From Neolentinus lepideus HHB14362 ss-1 (Eukaryota; Basidiomycota; Agaricomycetes; Gloeophyllales; Gloeophyllaceae), in NCBI GenBank assembly GCA_001632425.1, contig KV425570.1, positions 124,001 to 188,000 on the forward strand: a stretch of DNA of 64,000 nt, in the 5' to 3' direction. The notes under the pieces are model-generated. The model was not told the DNA's origin, did not search any database, and saw only the letters and a list, made by a program, of their open reading frames with translations. The position numbers and the translations under genes are program-made. Every line of letters starts with the position of its first letter. The first letter of the stretch is position 1. Positions 1-12,578 of this stretch are shown here, piece by piece.

Positions 1-1
1 T

Positions 2-1967
2 AGTGGTGCGGAGGAGTGGGTTCTCAAAGGCAGTTCTTCCGATTCTGTACCACCTCGTTCCGCTGAAGATGATAATTCCGACGGAGAAGACGAAGGCAGC
101 AATCGCCTCAGCCGAGTCGGGATGGGTGAAGCAGATCGTCATTTCGTCGATGTTGGTCCAGCATGGAAGACAAAAGTGCCTCCGTTCCGCGTCTTAGTTC
201 ATTCGCCGTCGAAGCGTACCTCCAGTCTATCAGGAGCGTACACGATCTACAGTGTCACCTCTCTGTTCCACCCGACTGCTCAACAAGATGCTCAAGATGA
301 CGAAGCTCCTTCTGGATCACCAATGCGAATTACGGTGCATAGGAGATTCTCTCACTTCGTTGTCCTGCATACCGCATTGACGAGGCGATTGCCTGGTATA
401 GCGCTGCCTCCGCTTCCCGAGAAGCAGTATGCGGGGAGATTCAGCGACGATTTCGTGGAGGCGCGAAGGGGCGACTTGGAGAGGTATATATGTAGGATTG
501 CAAGGCATCCGATTGCAAGATATGCGGAAGTCCTGACCTTCTTCCTTGGGTGCGAGAGTGACTTGGTAAGCGAGCATGCTTCTCATGTGGCAATGACATA
601 TACTGACCTTGTCTGAACTTCTACATAGGAGTGGAAGAAACAACTTCCGTATCACCTCTCCCTTCCGCCCGCTGGACCTTCCTTCTACGCGCATGTCTTC
701 CATCCGGCTTTTAACTTAGATGCAGAAGATGCCGCAGATGCCGTGGAGAGATTTGATGCTCACACACGCAGTGTAGGGAAAGGAGTCCAGAGTCTGCGCA
801 ATATATTCGGCCGAGTGAGGGAGGCAAGGACAGGTTCGCATTTCCTAAACGCGTTGAGGCAGTATTTAAACGATTTTCTGTGCCCAGAGATGTCCAAAGC
901 GGAACGACTGCTTTCTTACTCCCTTCTGTCACTGATCACCTCTAAGCCGCTCGCGTCCGCGCCGATGACAGGCATCAGCGAACAAGACGAGGAAGACAAC
1001 TCCAGGGTCAGAGGTCTGCTGAATGATGACAACGCCTGGTGCTGGCGGGACAGTTGTCAGGGTATGTCTGCTTCAAGTCATCTGCTCGTTCGCTCATCCC
1101 GATACAAATGCAGAGTGTCTGAAGTTGACGAAGGCCGTGCAGAAGACTTCCGAGACGCTGCAGAACGTCGCTGACTTGTATGATGATCATGTTCGTTTTC
1201 CACGGGACCTGTGCAGTCGTGCTTGGGTTAATGGCCTCGCATTCTTTGATAGGCCAGGAGGACGCAACTAGCGACACACGAAGCTCTGAAGAGTGTTGCA
1301 CATCCTTCATCGATGTACGCTGTACGTCCGTATGTTTACTCGGATCACACCAGATGAACTGAGACGTGATGCAGGGTGTTATCGAGACTCATAGGTCGAC
1401 TCTGTCCAGGTATAATACAATCGTATCATCGCCGCCCGTATGCCAGTTTGTTCTCTTTGGGGTAGCTCACTGAAAGTACTTTAGGCAGACGAGGAAGTTG
1501 CAGCTCGTTGCGAGACTGTCCTAAACACAACTATGGCAGAGATGGAGACGTATCATACGCAGAAATTGGAAGATTTCCGGACCATTGTGACAGATCACCT
1601 TGATGGCGAGATTGCTTTCTATGAACAGGTAAACAATTTATCTCAGTCCTCTCTATGGGCACTCCTATCTACCACTTTATTTAATCTTTAATTGCAGGTC
1701 CTGGCTCGACTGAAAGCTACTCGTCGAACCTTCGATTCTCCACAGTACGAAGCAGGCGCTGACTCACCTCGACAGCCTTCGATGTACGAGAGGGAATTGG
1801 AAAATCCTCGCCTGACAGCGAAACCACTTCCGCAGCCGTGTCCGCACGTCTATGACTCTGCACCGATGCGACCGGTTAGTGCAGCGATACAGGAGGGCGT
1901 TGGAATGATTTTCGGTGTTTCAAGCGTCGGGAGAGCAAGTGTGTTCGGGAAGTTCTGGCGACCTTAA
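2..1967 (+). CDS. SNX9/18/33-like PX-BAR sorting nexin, 5' truncated
   Basis: Phosphoinositide-binding, membrane-curving sorting nexin of the endocytic/endosomal system. The gene runs in from the left edge, so the N-terminus (in SNX9 relatives an SH3 domain) is missing. The window opens with an acidic Ser/Asp linker, then a PX domain: RRFSHFVVLH, PPLPEKQYAGRF and the LERYI helix are visible. A helical BAR-like region follows, ending in EIAFYEQVLARLK, which matches the last BAR helix of SNX9/18. Exons read 2-565, 629-1061, 1114-1177, 1258-1321, 1375-1437, 1485-1628 and 1698-1967, all with GT-AG junctions that keep frame. The PX call is firm. Placement in the SNX9 subgroup rather than another SNX-BAR group rests on BAR C-terminal similarity only. 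Confidence 0.82.
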
Positions 1968-2233
1968 GCTCTGGTGGATTTTATCTAGTAGAAATTTTGG
2001 ATAGTTACATTCTCTTTTCATAATGCCTGCTACTAAATTGTACCGCACGTCTTCCATCACGTCGCTGTTAACTGGGAGGGATTATTACACGAGATGCCGG
2101 CTAGCGGCGTGGTTCAGTGATTGCCGCGCAAAGTTGAAAAGTCTACATGCGTCCACAACAGCGCTTGTTTCACACTCGTTTGTTCCGCCACGACGCTTGG
2201 TGGCCTCTGCAACTCATTGACAGTCCAGGCGGC

Positions 2234-5200
2234 ATGCGATACGAAGCTATAGGATCTAGAGAGTCCCCAATTCTTGTATCCTCATCCGACGACGAAGACG
2301 AGGTCGTCTATCTTGGCGAACACCGACACAAAGATATACCCCCGACTTCGAACGAGTTATCCAAGGACGACCATAGTAAAGGTTACAATATGATGCTTAA
2401 TATGGGATATGTACCCGGTCAGGGCTTAGGGAGAGAGCTAGAAGGTGAGGTGTTCGGTATGTCGTGCATCACAGCGAGCTGCTGAAGGAGGTCTGTCATG
2501 TCTGTGACAGGTGAAATAGAACCTTTGCCTGTCTTGCCAACCGCCTTAAAACGCAAGAGAACTGTCAGCGGTGTTGGATACCGCCCTTCCCAAAGCCCGG
2601 AGCCCGGGCCTAGTAACGTCGGCGCTGATGAAGCAGGCCTCTCGAAGGCTAGCGAAGGTTCCAAGAACGTGGCCAAGCGTCCCAAGCGGCGGCACAAGCA
2701 GCAGCGCGATCGTACGGTACCATATCCAAGCTCTCATACTGGTGGCTCGGCGGAAGTCTCCAGTCAACATGTAATGGAAGACGACATTCCCCCAATGCTC
2801 GAAGATTTCGAGAATATCTGGGACGGTCAAAGCAGAGGTGCCTACCCGACACCACTCTGTCCCTTTAATTGTATGAATCCCATGTGCCAGTGCAAGGACC
2901 GACCAGTGTACGAGGACCAGAATCACTTCTTCCCGGGTGTGTTTGCTGGTCCTCAATTGCCCTTGCCACCTTGGCTGGCAGGGAACGGATTCTTACCGCT
3001 GGCTGCTACCCTAATGCAACAAGGATTGCCCTTTTCGCCGGAAATGGCGATGTTCTCCCCTACAACCACGAACTATGATGCTGGCCTACCGATACAATTT
3101 GAGCAAGACCTCGGACAAGACATCCCCCTTCCAGAGTTAAATTCCGCCATGATTGATTCAGTCAAATCCAATGCATCGACCAACACGACCGGCTTCTCTC
3201 AGTCAACGGCGCCTTCATCCCGAGAAATACACACTTACGCTAAGCGTCTAAAAGGAATTCTCTCTATCGGCATGCCCCCGGATCCTGATCCTCAAAGTGA
3301 CCACGGACTTTATCCGATTTCCTCTCCTCCTCCTCACGATCCAGAGGCGAAGAGCTTCACAATGCCCATTCCCTCCTGCACGCTTGTCATGGAGAGCATG
3401 CCTCGTTCTTGCAGGTCGTTGAGTTTTGTCCGCGAGTGGGCCGAATCCTTCGGTACTTCTTCTGTGGTTCGAATCGAGTTCGCTGGAGGCAAAGGGAAGA
3501 AGAAGAAGGGTGCGAAAGCTCTCATCGAGTTTTCGAGCGCCGACGTTGCACGTCGGGCATGGTCCAGTCCGAGGTTGAATGGCGACGGCAAGGATCAGAT
3601 CAGAGTTTGGTGGTATCGGATTCAGGGCGTAGGTGCCTCCGCCGGCGTGGGGGAACTAGAGGAAGGAGAAATTGGTGGTGAGGAGGGACAGTGTAACGAA
3701 AGTGACCCTCTGGGCACTCCTCCCAGCGAGGTCGTTCAGGACCAGCCGGTCATGTCTATGCCTCTGCCTCTGCCACGCGTCCCTCCACTTCTGCTGCCAC
3801 TGCCACCAAGTAAGAATCAGAGAAAGAAGGAGAAGAAGGCGGAGCAGAAGGCAAGGGAGAAGGAGCTGGCAGAGCTGATGCACAAGGCGACCGCTGAGAA
3901 GAGACGCATGGCGCAGCTGCAATCCCCTGAATTCTCTGTACCTATGGGCGCTCCTTTTGCGACAGGACTCGCTGGCTTGTCCAAAGAGAGTGCTCCTTCC
4001 TCGGCCCTATCTCAGTCACCGGAAGAAGTCGCGCAGCTTTTGGACGAGCCGGAGCCGATGGATATCGAGACGGTGCATTCAAGGAGTCCTAGTACGGCGA
4101 TGGCGGGGGCAATAGAAGAAGAAGATCAAGTGTCTATCGCGTCGTCTAGGCCTGGATCGCCTTTGCTGAGTCGCCAACCGATGAACATGGATTCTCCAGT
4201 GGCTGATCGTAGTGAGACGGATGGGAAGGTCAAGATAATGGTCCCAGGCGATCTAGATGATTCGCGGCTGCGTCCTCTGGCTCCAGTATTTGTACCGCGC
4301 AAGGATCTCAGTCTTCCACCCAAACCCGGAGCGGCTGGGTGGAAAGCTGGTGCGGAAGAAGCAGACCTGAGTCAAAGTTCTGTTGCGTCTTCATCCAAAA
4401 TTCATGCAGTCGGAAGTGTAACCACTCAGGCTTCTTCACAGGCTGCAGCTCATGTTCGATCGCCCACGCCCTCGTCATCTGCAGTCCCGTCCAAGATGGC
4501 GACCCCACCTTCCGAGCCACGCGCCATGGCCAACGCGCCCAAAGGTCCTACGTACAAGCAACGCGTGCAATCGGCGAAGCGTAAGGGAGGAGTGAATCCT
4601 GAGCTGACGAAAGCAGTTGAAGCAACTGTTACGGTTGTGAAGAAGGAAGCTGTCAGCCCGACGCCAGAACGTGCTCTTCCCGTGAAGCCTGAACCAAGCC
4701 AGGATACAGGCGATCTTTCGAAAGAGGAGGTGCTAAGGAAATTAGTACTTGCCAGTCGCAGGGCCAAGCCTGCTGCTTCCGTGCGAGAGAAAACACCTCC
4801 CTCCGCCGGGAAACCACCTGAGACACCCATGCGGGTTGCTGCGGCGCCGCTGACGATAGAGATGCCTAAGGTTCCAATGAGTAAATCTTCTCTGGACGAC
4901 TTGGCGATTTCCTTCATCACCGAAACGCTGCAGACGATTAGGTCGCCATCCACAGACGGATCCACTACTGTTGGTAATTCTGTGCAGGAGCTGTCGCCGC
5001 GGTCTGAGCGTGGCCCGGTCCTAGAACCCGGTGCTGTACTAGCAAAGGCAGATCCTGTGTCACAGGAGAGACTTGCGCTGGTGGAGCATCAGAGAAGGCT
5101 CGAGGAGCACCTTGCGGCTACTAAGGTGCTTATGGGTAAACTCGAGAGGGCGGGAACCAGGCAGGAGAAGGACATGATTCTACGACTCATACGTGAGAGG

Positions 5201-5423
5201 AACCGGTGCGTTTCCTTTTGAAGCCTTTATCGATGGACTCATGCGTTCGGGAGAGGGCTGAGCAAGTATTCACTATAGGGTGTATGAGGAGGGTGTCTCA
5301 GCGTCCAGTAAGGAGAACAGACCGGCATTGAAGAAGTATCCTTCGACAATATGGCCGGGGACAACCCGCGATGCTGGGATACTCATCATTAGTGATGACG
5401 AAGACGAGGATGAAGTCGAGTGA
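2234..5423 (+). CDS. G-patch and RRM-like domain protein (about 1016 aa)
   Basis: Probable RNA-processing cofactor. Residues 50-75 hold a G-patch (GYNMMLNMGYVPGQGLG), the glycine-rich element that recruits DEAH helicases. It is interrupted by an intron (2445-2510) and resumes as EGEIEPLPVL. Near residues 355-430 is an RRM-like fold, with a beta strand at SCTLVMESMP and a second at GAKALIEF. The rest is low complexity: proline and lysine-rich stretches, a basic KKEKKAEQKAREKE helix, and acidic SSDDEDE and ISDDEDEDEVE at the two ends. Exons are 2234-2444, 2511-5205 and 5279-5423. Start 2234 is preferred; an in-frame ATG at 2147 is possible. Alternative 3' splicing past 5423 into 5460-5580 cannot be excluded. 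The specific function is not recognised. Confidence 0.85.
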
Positions 5424-6399
5424 TGGCTGATCCTTTGATTTACTGACTTTCGTAGGTGTGCCGTTCGGCCGTCGTCCCGCTGGGGTCGGGTTGGACAGTA
5501 CGTCTGATTTCCAGGCACATTTTTTCCGTCTTTTGTACGCTCTGAGCTCGTCTGAATCTTGCAGGCAGCCGAGTAGTATAGCCTTGCTCTGGTATGTGCG
5601 CGACCTCTAATAACATGTTATCTCACTTATGATTCAGGATGCACCAAAGAGGTCGACCTGTCTTGAAGCTGCGGTAGGAGATGGAGAGGAAGGAGAGTGG
5701 TGCCTATAATATGTGTTTAACGGCAGTATTCTCGCGAGGACCGTTCCAGCCTGCTGTTTCCGTCATGTGCCTGCAACACTCTTTGCATGGCACAGCAGAA
5801 TGCGCGGCTGTGGACGGAGAGTAGCATCATGAACGGCCCCTATAATCGGAACATATACCTATCGTTATTATTAGTGTAATTCATGGTTGTCATGTTTGTC
5901 TGAATGGTCCTGTTCCTGAGCCGTTCAATCACATATTTTAGATGGGATATGTCCCTTTGGCAGGAGGCCCGACGTTCCAAGCTCTACATCAGACGGTATT
6001 TTAGATGCCATACACCCTGAAGACGCGACAAATGTTTCGGATGGTTATGCCCTTATAATCGACACAGTATATCAGCGATGCTTTCCATGAAGTAGCGAGA
6101 TTTATTATGCAAATATATATAGGTGTGTAAGCTGAAAACGTTGTCGGATCTTCAGATATATCGGGCGTCAGATCTTGAGGCTTGTTAACATTCCAAATAT
6201 GGCAACCTGAACTATTGTCGCGCTTTGACTTCAGCCACATCTTGTTCTCGACACTTGCGAAAATCCAATTCGCACATATCACTAGTTGGCCACGCCACTC
6301 GTGTTTCGTATTTCTTCGACCATCGCCACTGGTCTTCGCTTCATCCGTACACTCGTCGTCCGTGCCACTCGAACCACATCTCACTCGGCGACCATCGAA
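5424..6399 (+). other. intergenic interval
   Basis: Nearly 1 kb between two same-strand genes. The proximal part is 3' UTR or a possible spliced extension of the G-patch gene; the distal part serves as promoter of the next gene. In-frame ATG codons precede the chosen start of that gene from 6286. No other gene, repeat or RNA was seen. Confidence 0.5.
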
Positions 6400-8256
6400 A
6401 TGACCAGCCACAACGACACTCGAGCCAGCGGACAAGTCCGCAAGCTACGTCCTACCAAAGAACGTGCCGCGCGCACTCCGTTACCCCCCAAATCATTCAA
6501 GGTTCCCAAGAATCCCGAGCCAGTGAAATCTTCCGAAGTCGCCCAGCCAGTGGCTCAAGAGGCGCCTGCCACCTTCTCAGGGCAGAGACGTCCCAAACAT
6601 GAGAAGGCTTCAGTACGTACGCGCAATTCTGCGTCTCAGGGTAAGGGTGTGCGACGTAGCACGAGAGTCCAGAAGGCGTTGCTGCCCACGCCCTCTGCAA
6701 CTGGCCCATCTCGCTCCACTTCCTCTGAACCACAAATGTTAGAAAGCGAATTTTCCGAGCCCGAGCAAGGAAGTGATCATGCTTCGACCTCGTCAGCGGT
6801 GCCTCTGGCTGGCGCGGACCCGCGTGATCTCCCTCATCGTCTCGGACAGCACACCCCAGAAACAGACAGGAACGTTGAACATTGCAGACGCAGCTTCACT
6901 CTATCCTCAGGGCGCGCATCTCTGGGCTCTCCACTGCGTACCCCTTCTACCCCCGCACTCTCAGCACGGAACTCGGGCTCCTCACCTTCCCCGAATCACG
7001 ATCAGACCCAAGAGCCAGGACGCGACTCTGACGAATCCTCGGACTCTTCACTCGTCACTGACTATTCCCGTTCCCTTCCATCTACGGACGCTGTTTTTGC
7101 CTCACCTCCCCCGCGCGACGGTCGTCCCTCAGATTCCCCGGAGCCACAACGCGAACCAACCCCGTACTTCGACGTCAGACCCCACCTCTGCTACCCTCCC
7201 CCCCCATTGTACGCCTCCCGCGGGACCAAATGGCTCAAGGCTATGATCGAAGACGTCCAGAGTGAACAGGCTGAGATCTTGCGAGAGTCGGAAAAGGTCT
7301 ATAACCAAGTACACGAACTGCTAGGCGAGATGTTCGTAGCAGAAGATGATATGAAAGAAGAAGAAGAGGAGTGGGAACGGTTCATGACAAAGATCAGATG
7401 GGTATGCGGAGATGATGTCATGTTGGGCATAATCGACACCATGGCGAAAGAGATGGATAATATTTCTAACAGCGGGTGAGTTTATGCATCTCATGTCATA
7501 CATCTCTTCGCATTTCTAAACGGTTTGTGGCAATAGAAACGAAGTCCGCGAAACCGCGGCAGCCGCGACCAAAGTTGAACTAGACAAAGAGAAAGGGAAA
7601 GCGAGAGCGTGCGTATAACGTGTCTTTGCCTTTCGACGTTGTCGCTTAACGAGCTTCTCACAGAGACATGGTCGATGACTCCGAGGATACGTCCGCAGAT
7701 GAACCTACGCCTGCTTCCGAATCCGTGCAGGCACCTAGAGTCGACAAAGGCAAACGGTTTGTTTGCTTCTTCACTACACTTGCATGCCACTGAAATCCGT
7801 TCTGTATCGTTTGACAGCCGCGCAATCGAAAGCGACTATCGTCCTTACGGTCTTGTTGAAGACCCCTCAGCCAGGAATGACAGGCAATCGTCATTCCTTG
7901 CCGACATGCCCCTCGAAGACGATGCAAGGAGGGGGATGTCGAGTCGAGCTACCAAGAAACCCTTGCGTGTCCCTGACAGCCTCGAGTGGGGATCGCAGTC
8001 AGAAGAAGTGTCTGAATATGACCTATTTGGAGGGCCTATCTGGCAATTTTCCGACTGGCAGGACCGCATCGGCGCGAAACACTTCGAGCAGGATGCAGCG
8101 GCGGAGCATGTTCCGCGCGCTATGAAGCGCAGCAGGGAGGAGGATGAGCCGAATGATGTGGTGAACAGCAAGAGGGCGAGGCGTGAGGAGGAACCGCGGA
8201 AGGTCGCGTCGCATCGGAGTCTCAGGTCGTCTAGAAAAGCTGTGCGGTCTTGCTGA
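6400..8256 (+). CDS. hypothetical low-complexity/coiled-coil protein (about 559 aa)
   Basis: Not a family I recognise. The N-terminal 300 residues are Ser/Pro/Arg-rich and probably disordered (basic KLRPTKERAAR at the start, GVRRSTRVQK later). A helical segment follows near residues 300-355: WLKAMIEDVQSEQAEILRE, then acidic MKEEEEEWERFM, a likely coiled coil. The last exon encodes a charged tail with KRSREEDEP and SKRARREEEP, which resemble nuclear localisation signals. Exons are 6400-7475, 7537-7608, 7664-7756 and 7818-8256; all three introns are phase 2. A longer N-terminus from 6286 is possible. The final exon has a decayed copy directly downstream. Confidence 0.7.
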
Positions 8257-8631
8257 AGGCCCCTCAACCAGGATTGACAGACGATCGTTGTTCCTTGCCG
8301 AAGAAGAGAGGGAATTTTGCGGGATCTCGAGTCGAGTCACCAGGGAAATCTCGCGAGCCACGAGCGGGCTTCGCACTCAGACGAATTTGACCTATCTGGC
8401 GATTTTCCGGAGGGTACAGTCTCACCGGCCAAGATCCAGTCGCGTGGCCTATCGGGTTAGAATACCTCCAGCAAGATATAACGGCGGAGCACGTTCCGCG
8501 CGCTATGGAGCGCAGAAGAAAGGGGGATGAGCTGAATGATGGGTCGAACAGCAAGAGGGCGATGTGTGTGGAGGAGAATCCGCGGAATACCGCGCCCCAT
8601 CGGAGTCTCAGCTGCCTAGGAAGGTTGTGAC
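7848..8631 (+). repeat. degenerate tandem duplication of a terminal exon
   Basis: The last exon of the upstream gene (7848-8257) is followed by a diverged second copy (about 8251-8631). Shared landmarks in the same order are: CCCCTCARCCAGGAwTGACAG near the start, CGAGTCGAG, GGCGGAGCaTGTTCCGCGCGC (copy 2 has C for T), AACAGCAAGAGGGCGA, and CATCGGAGTCTCAG at the end. The second copy has lost the open frame, so it is a pseudo-exon rather than an alternative 3' end. Confidence 0.75.
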
Positions 8632-10041
8632 ATAGTGTGTGGATGCACGTTTCTTCGGCTTGCTTTTGGATGTGGATGGGAATGGATGTCAAAATTGTTG
8701 TATTTGTCTCGGATGTAGCTGTTTGCTTGTATTTTTCTCTTTTTCTCTGACTGAATATCAGCCTCCCTGCTGGGGTCCCGAGCCAAGTGCTGGCTCTCTC
8801 ACATCATTCCTGCGTCCTTTGAGAGCTACTGACAGAGTTTGCCTCTGTTTTCGAGATCAACATCTGCCATGCTCCTCCTCTGCTGAACGCCGGAGCATGT
8901 ATGTCGCAACTTCGATTCCAATGGAAGGTGATATAGTTTTAATTTTGGTGTCTTAAACCATTAGTCGAGAGATTTTTAGTCCCTCGGATGGTCATGAACT
9001 GCACTGCTCAAAGTGTATCTCGCGGGGAGAAGAAGTGGCTGAATAACCGCCACAGACAAATATAAACAAATAGGTGATGGATGCTCTATCGAGAGAAAAA
9101 AGACCAACCTCACGATTTAGTCTGGTTCTACCAGGGAAACGCACCTGTAGAGCGCTTCCGTCGAGCCTCAAGCTTTCAAGCTTCAAGTCTGGTGGTATTA
9201 CTAGCGATTTTACATCGAAGGAAATAGATCGTCCATTTTCGGAGATGTTCCTCGCGCCACTCCGTGTTTCGTAGTTCCTCGCACTTGGCAGAACCGTCCG
9301 AGATTCAACGTTCAACGTCGATAGAACTGCACGTCCGTCGTCCGGCAACCAATGCGACAATGAATCTGCCATTGATGTTGTCTTACAATCAAGATGCGCG
9401 TCATTTGGCGCCAAGGTGGCAGACTTGAACCATTTGAACTCTCAGCTGTCGAAGTTATCGATGGACATGAGCCAGTGGCATTTGTCGGAGAATCCCCGAC
9501 ATACACTCAGCTACTACCCGGGATCCTCTGGCCGTATGCCCCCACAGGTCCCCTGTCTCAGCGAATAATGCAGCGACTCTTAACTTGCTACTTAGATACT
9601 CTCGATTGTTCCTTTTCTATGAACGTGCCGTTTATCTACATTTCCAGCTATGACAGATAAACCAGGGATCGGAGGAAGCAGGCGAACAACAGGTACTTAG
9701 GCACCCGTGTTAGTCATGAGTCCCATCAGGCGCGCGCCTGCACTTCATGCTACTGATAGATTGGTCCCAATTGTGGTGAGCCCTCTGCTCCATGACGAGA
9801 CCATCACTGATGACTGACGGAACTACTGGCTTCAGTTCTTGCTTTTGAATACTATCAAATAGCCACTGCACTACCCAATTCTATAACACATTAGCTGCGG
9901 CACTACAAGACGTGTGTAGATGTTCCACTATCATTAGATCGAGCTTATCCTCGTTTCATGCACGAAGATAGCCGCTGGTTACGATCTGGTTATATATCGA
10001 TAGGTCATTGAACGCCGTCCGACACCATTTCCATCCGCTCT
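8632..10041. other. gene-poor interval
   Basis: About 1.4 kb without a supportable gene. A minus-strand reading frame of 140 codons lies at 8992-9414 and contains NGRSISFDVKSLVIPPDL, but it has no convincing neighbouring exons or recognised domain, so I do not call it. The distal part is the promoter of the gene at 10042. Confidence 0.4.
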
Positions 10042-11877
10042 ATGAAAGCCGCTCCGTATTGGGATATCTACAACACGCAGCTCGCCTGCTTGAACTATGG
10101 TCGGGCGACTTGGGAAGCGGACCCTAAAGCGAATGGAGAAGATCATGCAGTCCAAGTCGGAGATGTGGGATACATGAGAAATGGGGGCTTTCATCGTCTT
10201 TTCAACATATTGCAGGAAAAGGACCATGCCTGGAACCAAAGTCTGGGTGTTCCCGATGATTTCAAACCTCTGAAGTCGATGGGGAAAATAATCTTTGCGC
10301 GAAGTCCTCTTAAGGCAGGGGCTCTCCATTCACACACCGTGCGACACATCTCTGCGCACTCACATATATCATCTCCTACGGGGTCCGTAATTCTACACAA
10401 TCCTACCGCACGCTAACACCCGCTATCGTATAGATCGCCTGTGACACCTTCTGGAGAGTTTTCCTTTTCTTGCTCGAGAGAGCGCGGAGCAGCGCTTATC
10501 CTCTTCGATCAAGCCTATCGCAACGACGTCCTCATCACGGAATTGTTCGAGGAATATTTTCTGGCCAATTACGAGTCATGGCTTACCTTCGCTCATCGCC
10601 TCAAGCGAGGTGTCTCCCTGGATGACATTATCCTTGTCACCGGTCGAGACGTAACGTCCGACTGGGCAATGGCTGTCTTCTCTCAAGGGGAAACCAAGGG
10701 GAAGGCAGACTTAGGCGCCGATACTTCATTAGGATTCTCGGCGACTTTTGGCATGGAGTTTGGCTGGAAGACCGAAGGGATCGTTCATTCGCATTCGGGC
10801 CCACTACCTGTAGAGCCACCGTCCCCTCACAGCAAGGGGAAAGCTCGGGCCCCAGTCTCTCGCCAAAACAAAGATTGGGATCAATGCGTATTTCTAAGGG
10901 GCTACTGTCTACGGAGAAGAAATTTTCTTGCTCCAAGACATCTCAAAGCGGCTGCTGGTCCCTCCGATGTAGGACCTGGGGACCGAGATCCTCGAGACAT
11001 GTTGATGACTTTGTCAGGAGAATCTGTGCATTCCAACTCCGCTGTAAGTATGTAATCTTGGCGATCAAACGGCGTCTCACGCGTACTTTCCAGGACTACA
11101 ACCATCTGTCCCCTATCTTCGATTATATACTAGATGTTTGTCTTTCCACTGTCATGGCATGTTTTCTATTCGCTCAACAGCTGATGTAGAATTCCGACGT
11201 CGAGATTGCGTTGGCGCACGATGACGATTTACATGCATTTATTCAAGTGAGTACATTTTCCCGTGGTAGCCCTTCATCCATAATATGACATGGGGCCCAA
11301 TGCTTAGGATACTTCGGAGCCCGATGAGGTTCGCAAGGCGATCAAAGCCATTTCCCCGAAGATCATCATTCTAGGTTCTATAGGTACTTATCATCTCTTC
11401 TGTGACGTTACAGCTTCAAACACATAATAGGCAAAATTGACGGAAGAAGTGTTACCTCTCCATCGAAACATATTATCGGAGTCGAGCCCTTGACAGCTCC
11501 AGAGAGCGTCAATGTCCAACCTGAGACTAACAAAGCGCCGCCCAGTCAAGCGGGCCGAATATTGGACACTGCGGCTCCGAGAACTCGTGATTATAGTGAT
11601 GATGAGGGTGGTGACAACCCGATCAATGACTCCTATGAGTTTAGAAAGGATGTCATAAAGAAAAAGATCCGAGCGATCGGTCGCATGACAAGGATTCTTG
11701 TAATATTGCGGTTCGTCCATCTCCCACTTGTGTTCGAGGTGACTGAGAAACTCTTATAGGGAAGAATCCGAGAGGGTATCTGAGATAAAAAGCATGCATG
11801 ACGGTCGACTGCCGCCCGGACTTCTGGTCCTGGGACCGGAAGTCCTCAGAAATATTCCTTTATCGGAATTGTTGTAG
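10042..11877 (+). CDS. uncharacterised basidiomycete-specific family protein ('YWDIYNTQLACLNYG' type)
   Basis: Member of a large multicopy family of mushroom genomes with no known function. The hallmarks are present: YWDIYNTQLACLNYGRATW at the start, VQVGDVGYMRNGGFHRLFN, then a central half with FSCSRERGAALI and DDIILVTGRDVTSDWAMA, CVFLRGYCLRRR, and the late NSDVEIALAHDDDLHAF block. Seven exons: 10042-10382, 10434-11043, 11094-11135, 11190-11246, 11308-11383, 11431-11710 and 11760-11877. Two are micro-exons of 42 and 57 nt. The C-terminal module KKKIRAIGRMTRILVILRE recurs in the small gene just downstream, with an intron at the same codon. No signal peptide or membrane segment is evident. Confidence 0.82.
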
Positions 11878-11918
11878 GCCACCTTCTGCTTCTGTCTCGA
11901 CCGTACAGCTCTCACGAT

Positions 11919-12408
11919 ATGCACAGAACTCCAAGTAGCCCAAGTGGCTCTATGGCTTGGATAGAATCGTGGCTTGGAGATTCTGGTCTGCATGAAGATA
12001 ATTCATGGCTGCCGGTACCGAGTCGCCCTCGGGGTGTTTCACAAAGTTCGGAGATGTCCCAAGTGCCTCCTCCTTATTCCCCACCTTTGCCGCCAGACGA
12101 GTCGCGTCCAGTGGTCACTTCCAGGGAAGACAGCCGCGAGAGCTTGCAGTCTCCCACACCATCTAGTCTCCTTGGTATCTCCCGAAATGAATCGGGTGGG
12201 AGATGGCAATCCGTGAAGGCGAAGATCTCCGTCATTGGCCGGCTCCAAAGGAGTCTTGTCAAAATTAGGTAGGTTGACCTCGGATTTAGTCTGTGTCTAT
12301 GCCGACTGAACATGTTGCAGGGAGGCCTCCGCAGGTAGGCTAAGGTGGAGCTCGACGCCGTCCGTTATCAGTAACGGCGTCTCCAGCGCTGGAACGAGCG
12401 TGTCGTGA
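11919..12408 (+). CDS. small gene sharing the C-terminal module of its upstream neighbour
   Basis: Predicted protein of about 145 aa, starting 42 bp after the previous stop codon. The first 100 residues are Ser/Pro-rich and probably disordered (VPPPYSPPLPPDESRP). The end, VKAKISVIGRLQRSLVKIRE, aligns with KKKIRAIGRMTRILVILRE of the upstream protein. In both genes the next intron splits the same arginine codon in phase 2. Exons are 11919-12268 and 12321-12408. It may be a partial duplicate that acquired its own start, or additional 3' exons of the upstream gene used by alternative splicing. Function unknown. Confidence 0.55.
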
Positions 12409-12578
12409 CGGGGTCATTGAAAGCTCTCTTCCTCTCAATGTGCTTAGAGACGATGTTCTCACTTGTGTAGGACCGGCGGCATGTAATACATATTCGTGCG
12501 CCATCTACCGATGTCGATATATACGTACAGCGTATGTAGGAATTCTGGCTATAAACCCGAGCTCATCTCCTTCTCGTG

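Noticed and set aside
3656..3922. minus-strand frame with leucine-rich stretch
   Set aside because: Shadow of the lysine/glutamate-rich coding sequence of the G-patch gene.
8992..9414. 140-codon minus-strand frame with NGRSISFDVKSLVIPP
   Set aside because: Slight resemblance to an N-terminal part of TauD-type dioxygenases, but no catalytic region or further exons nearby; too weak to call.
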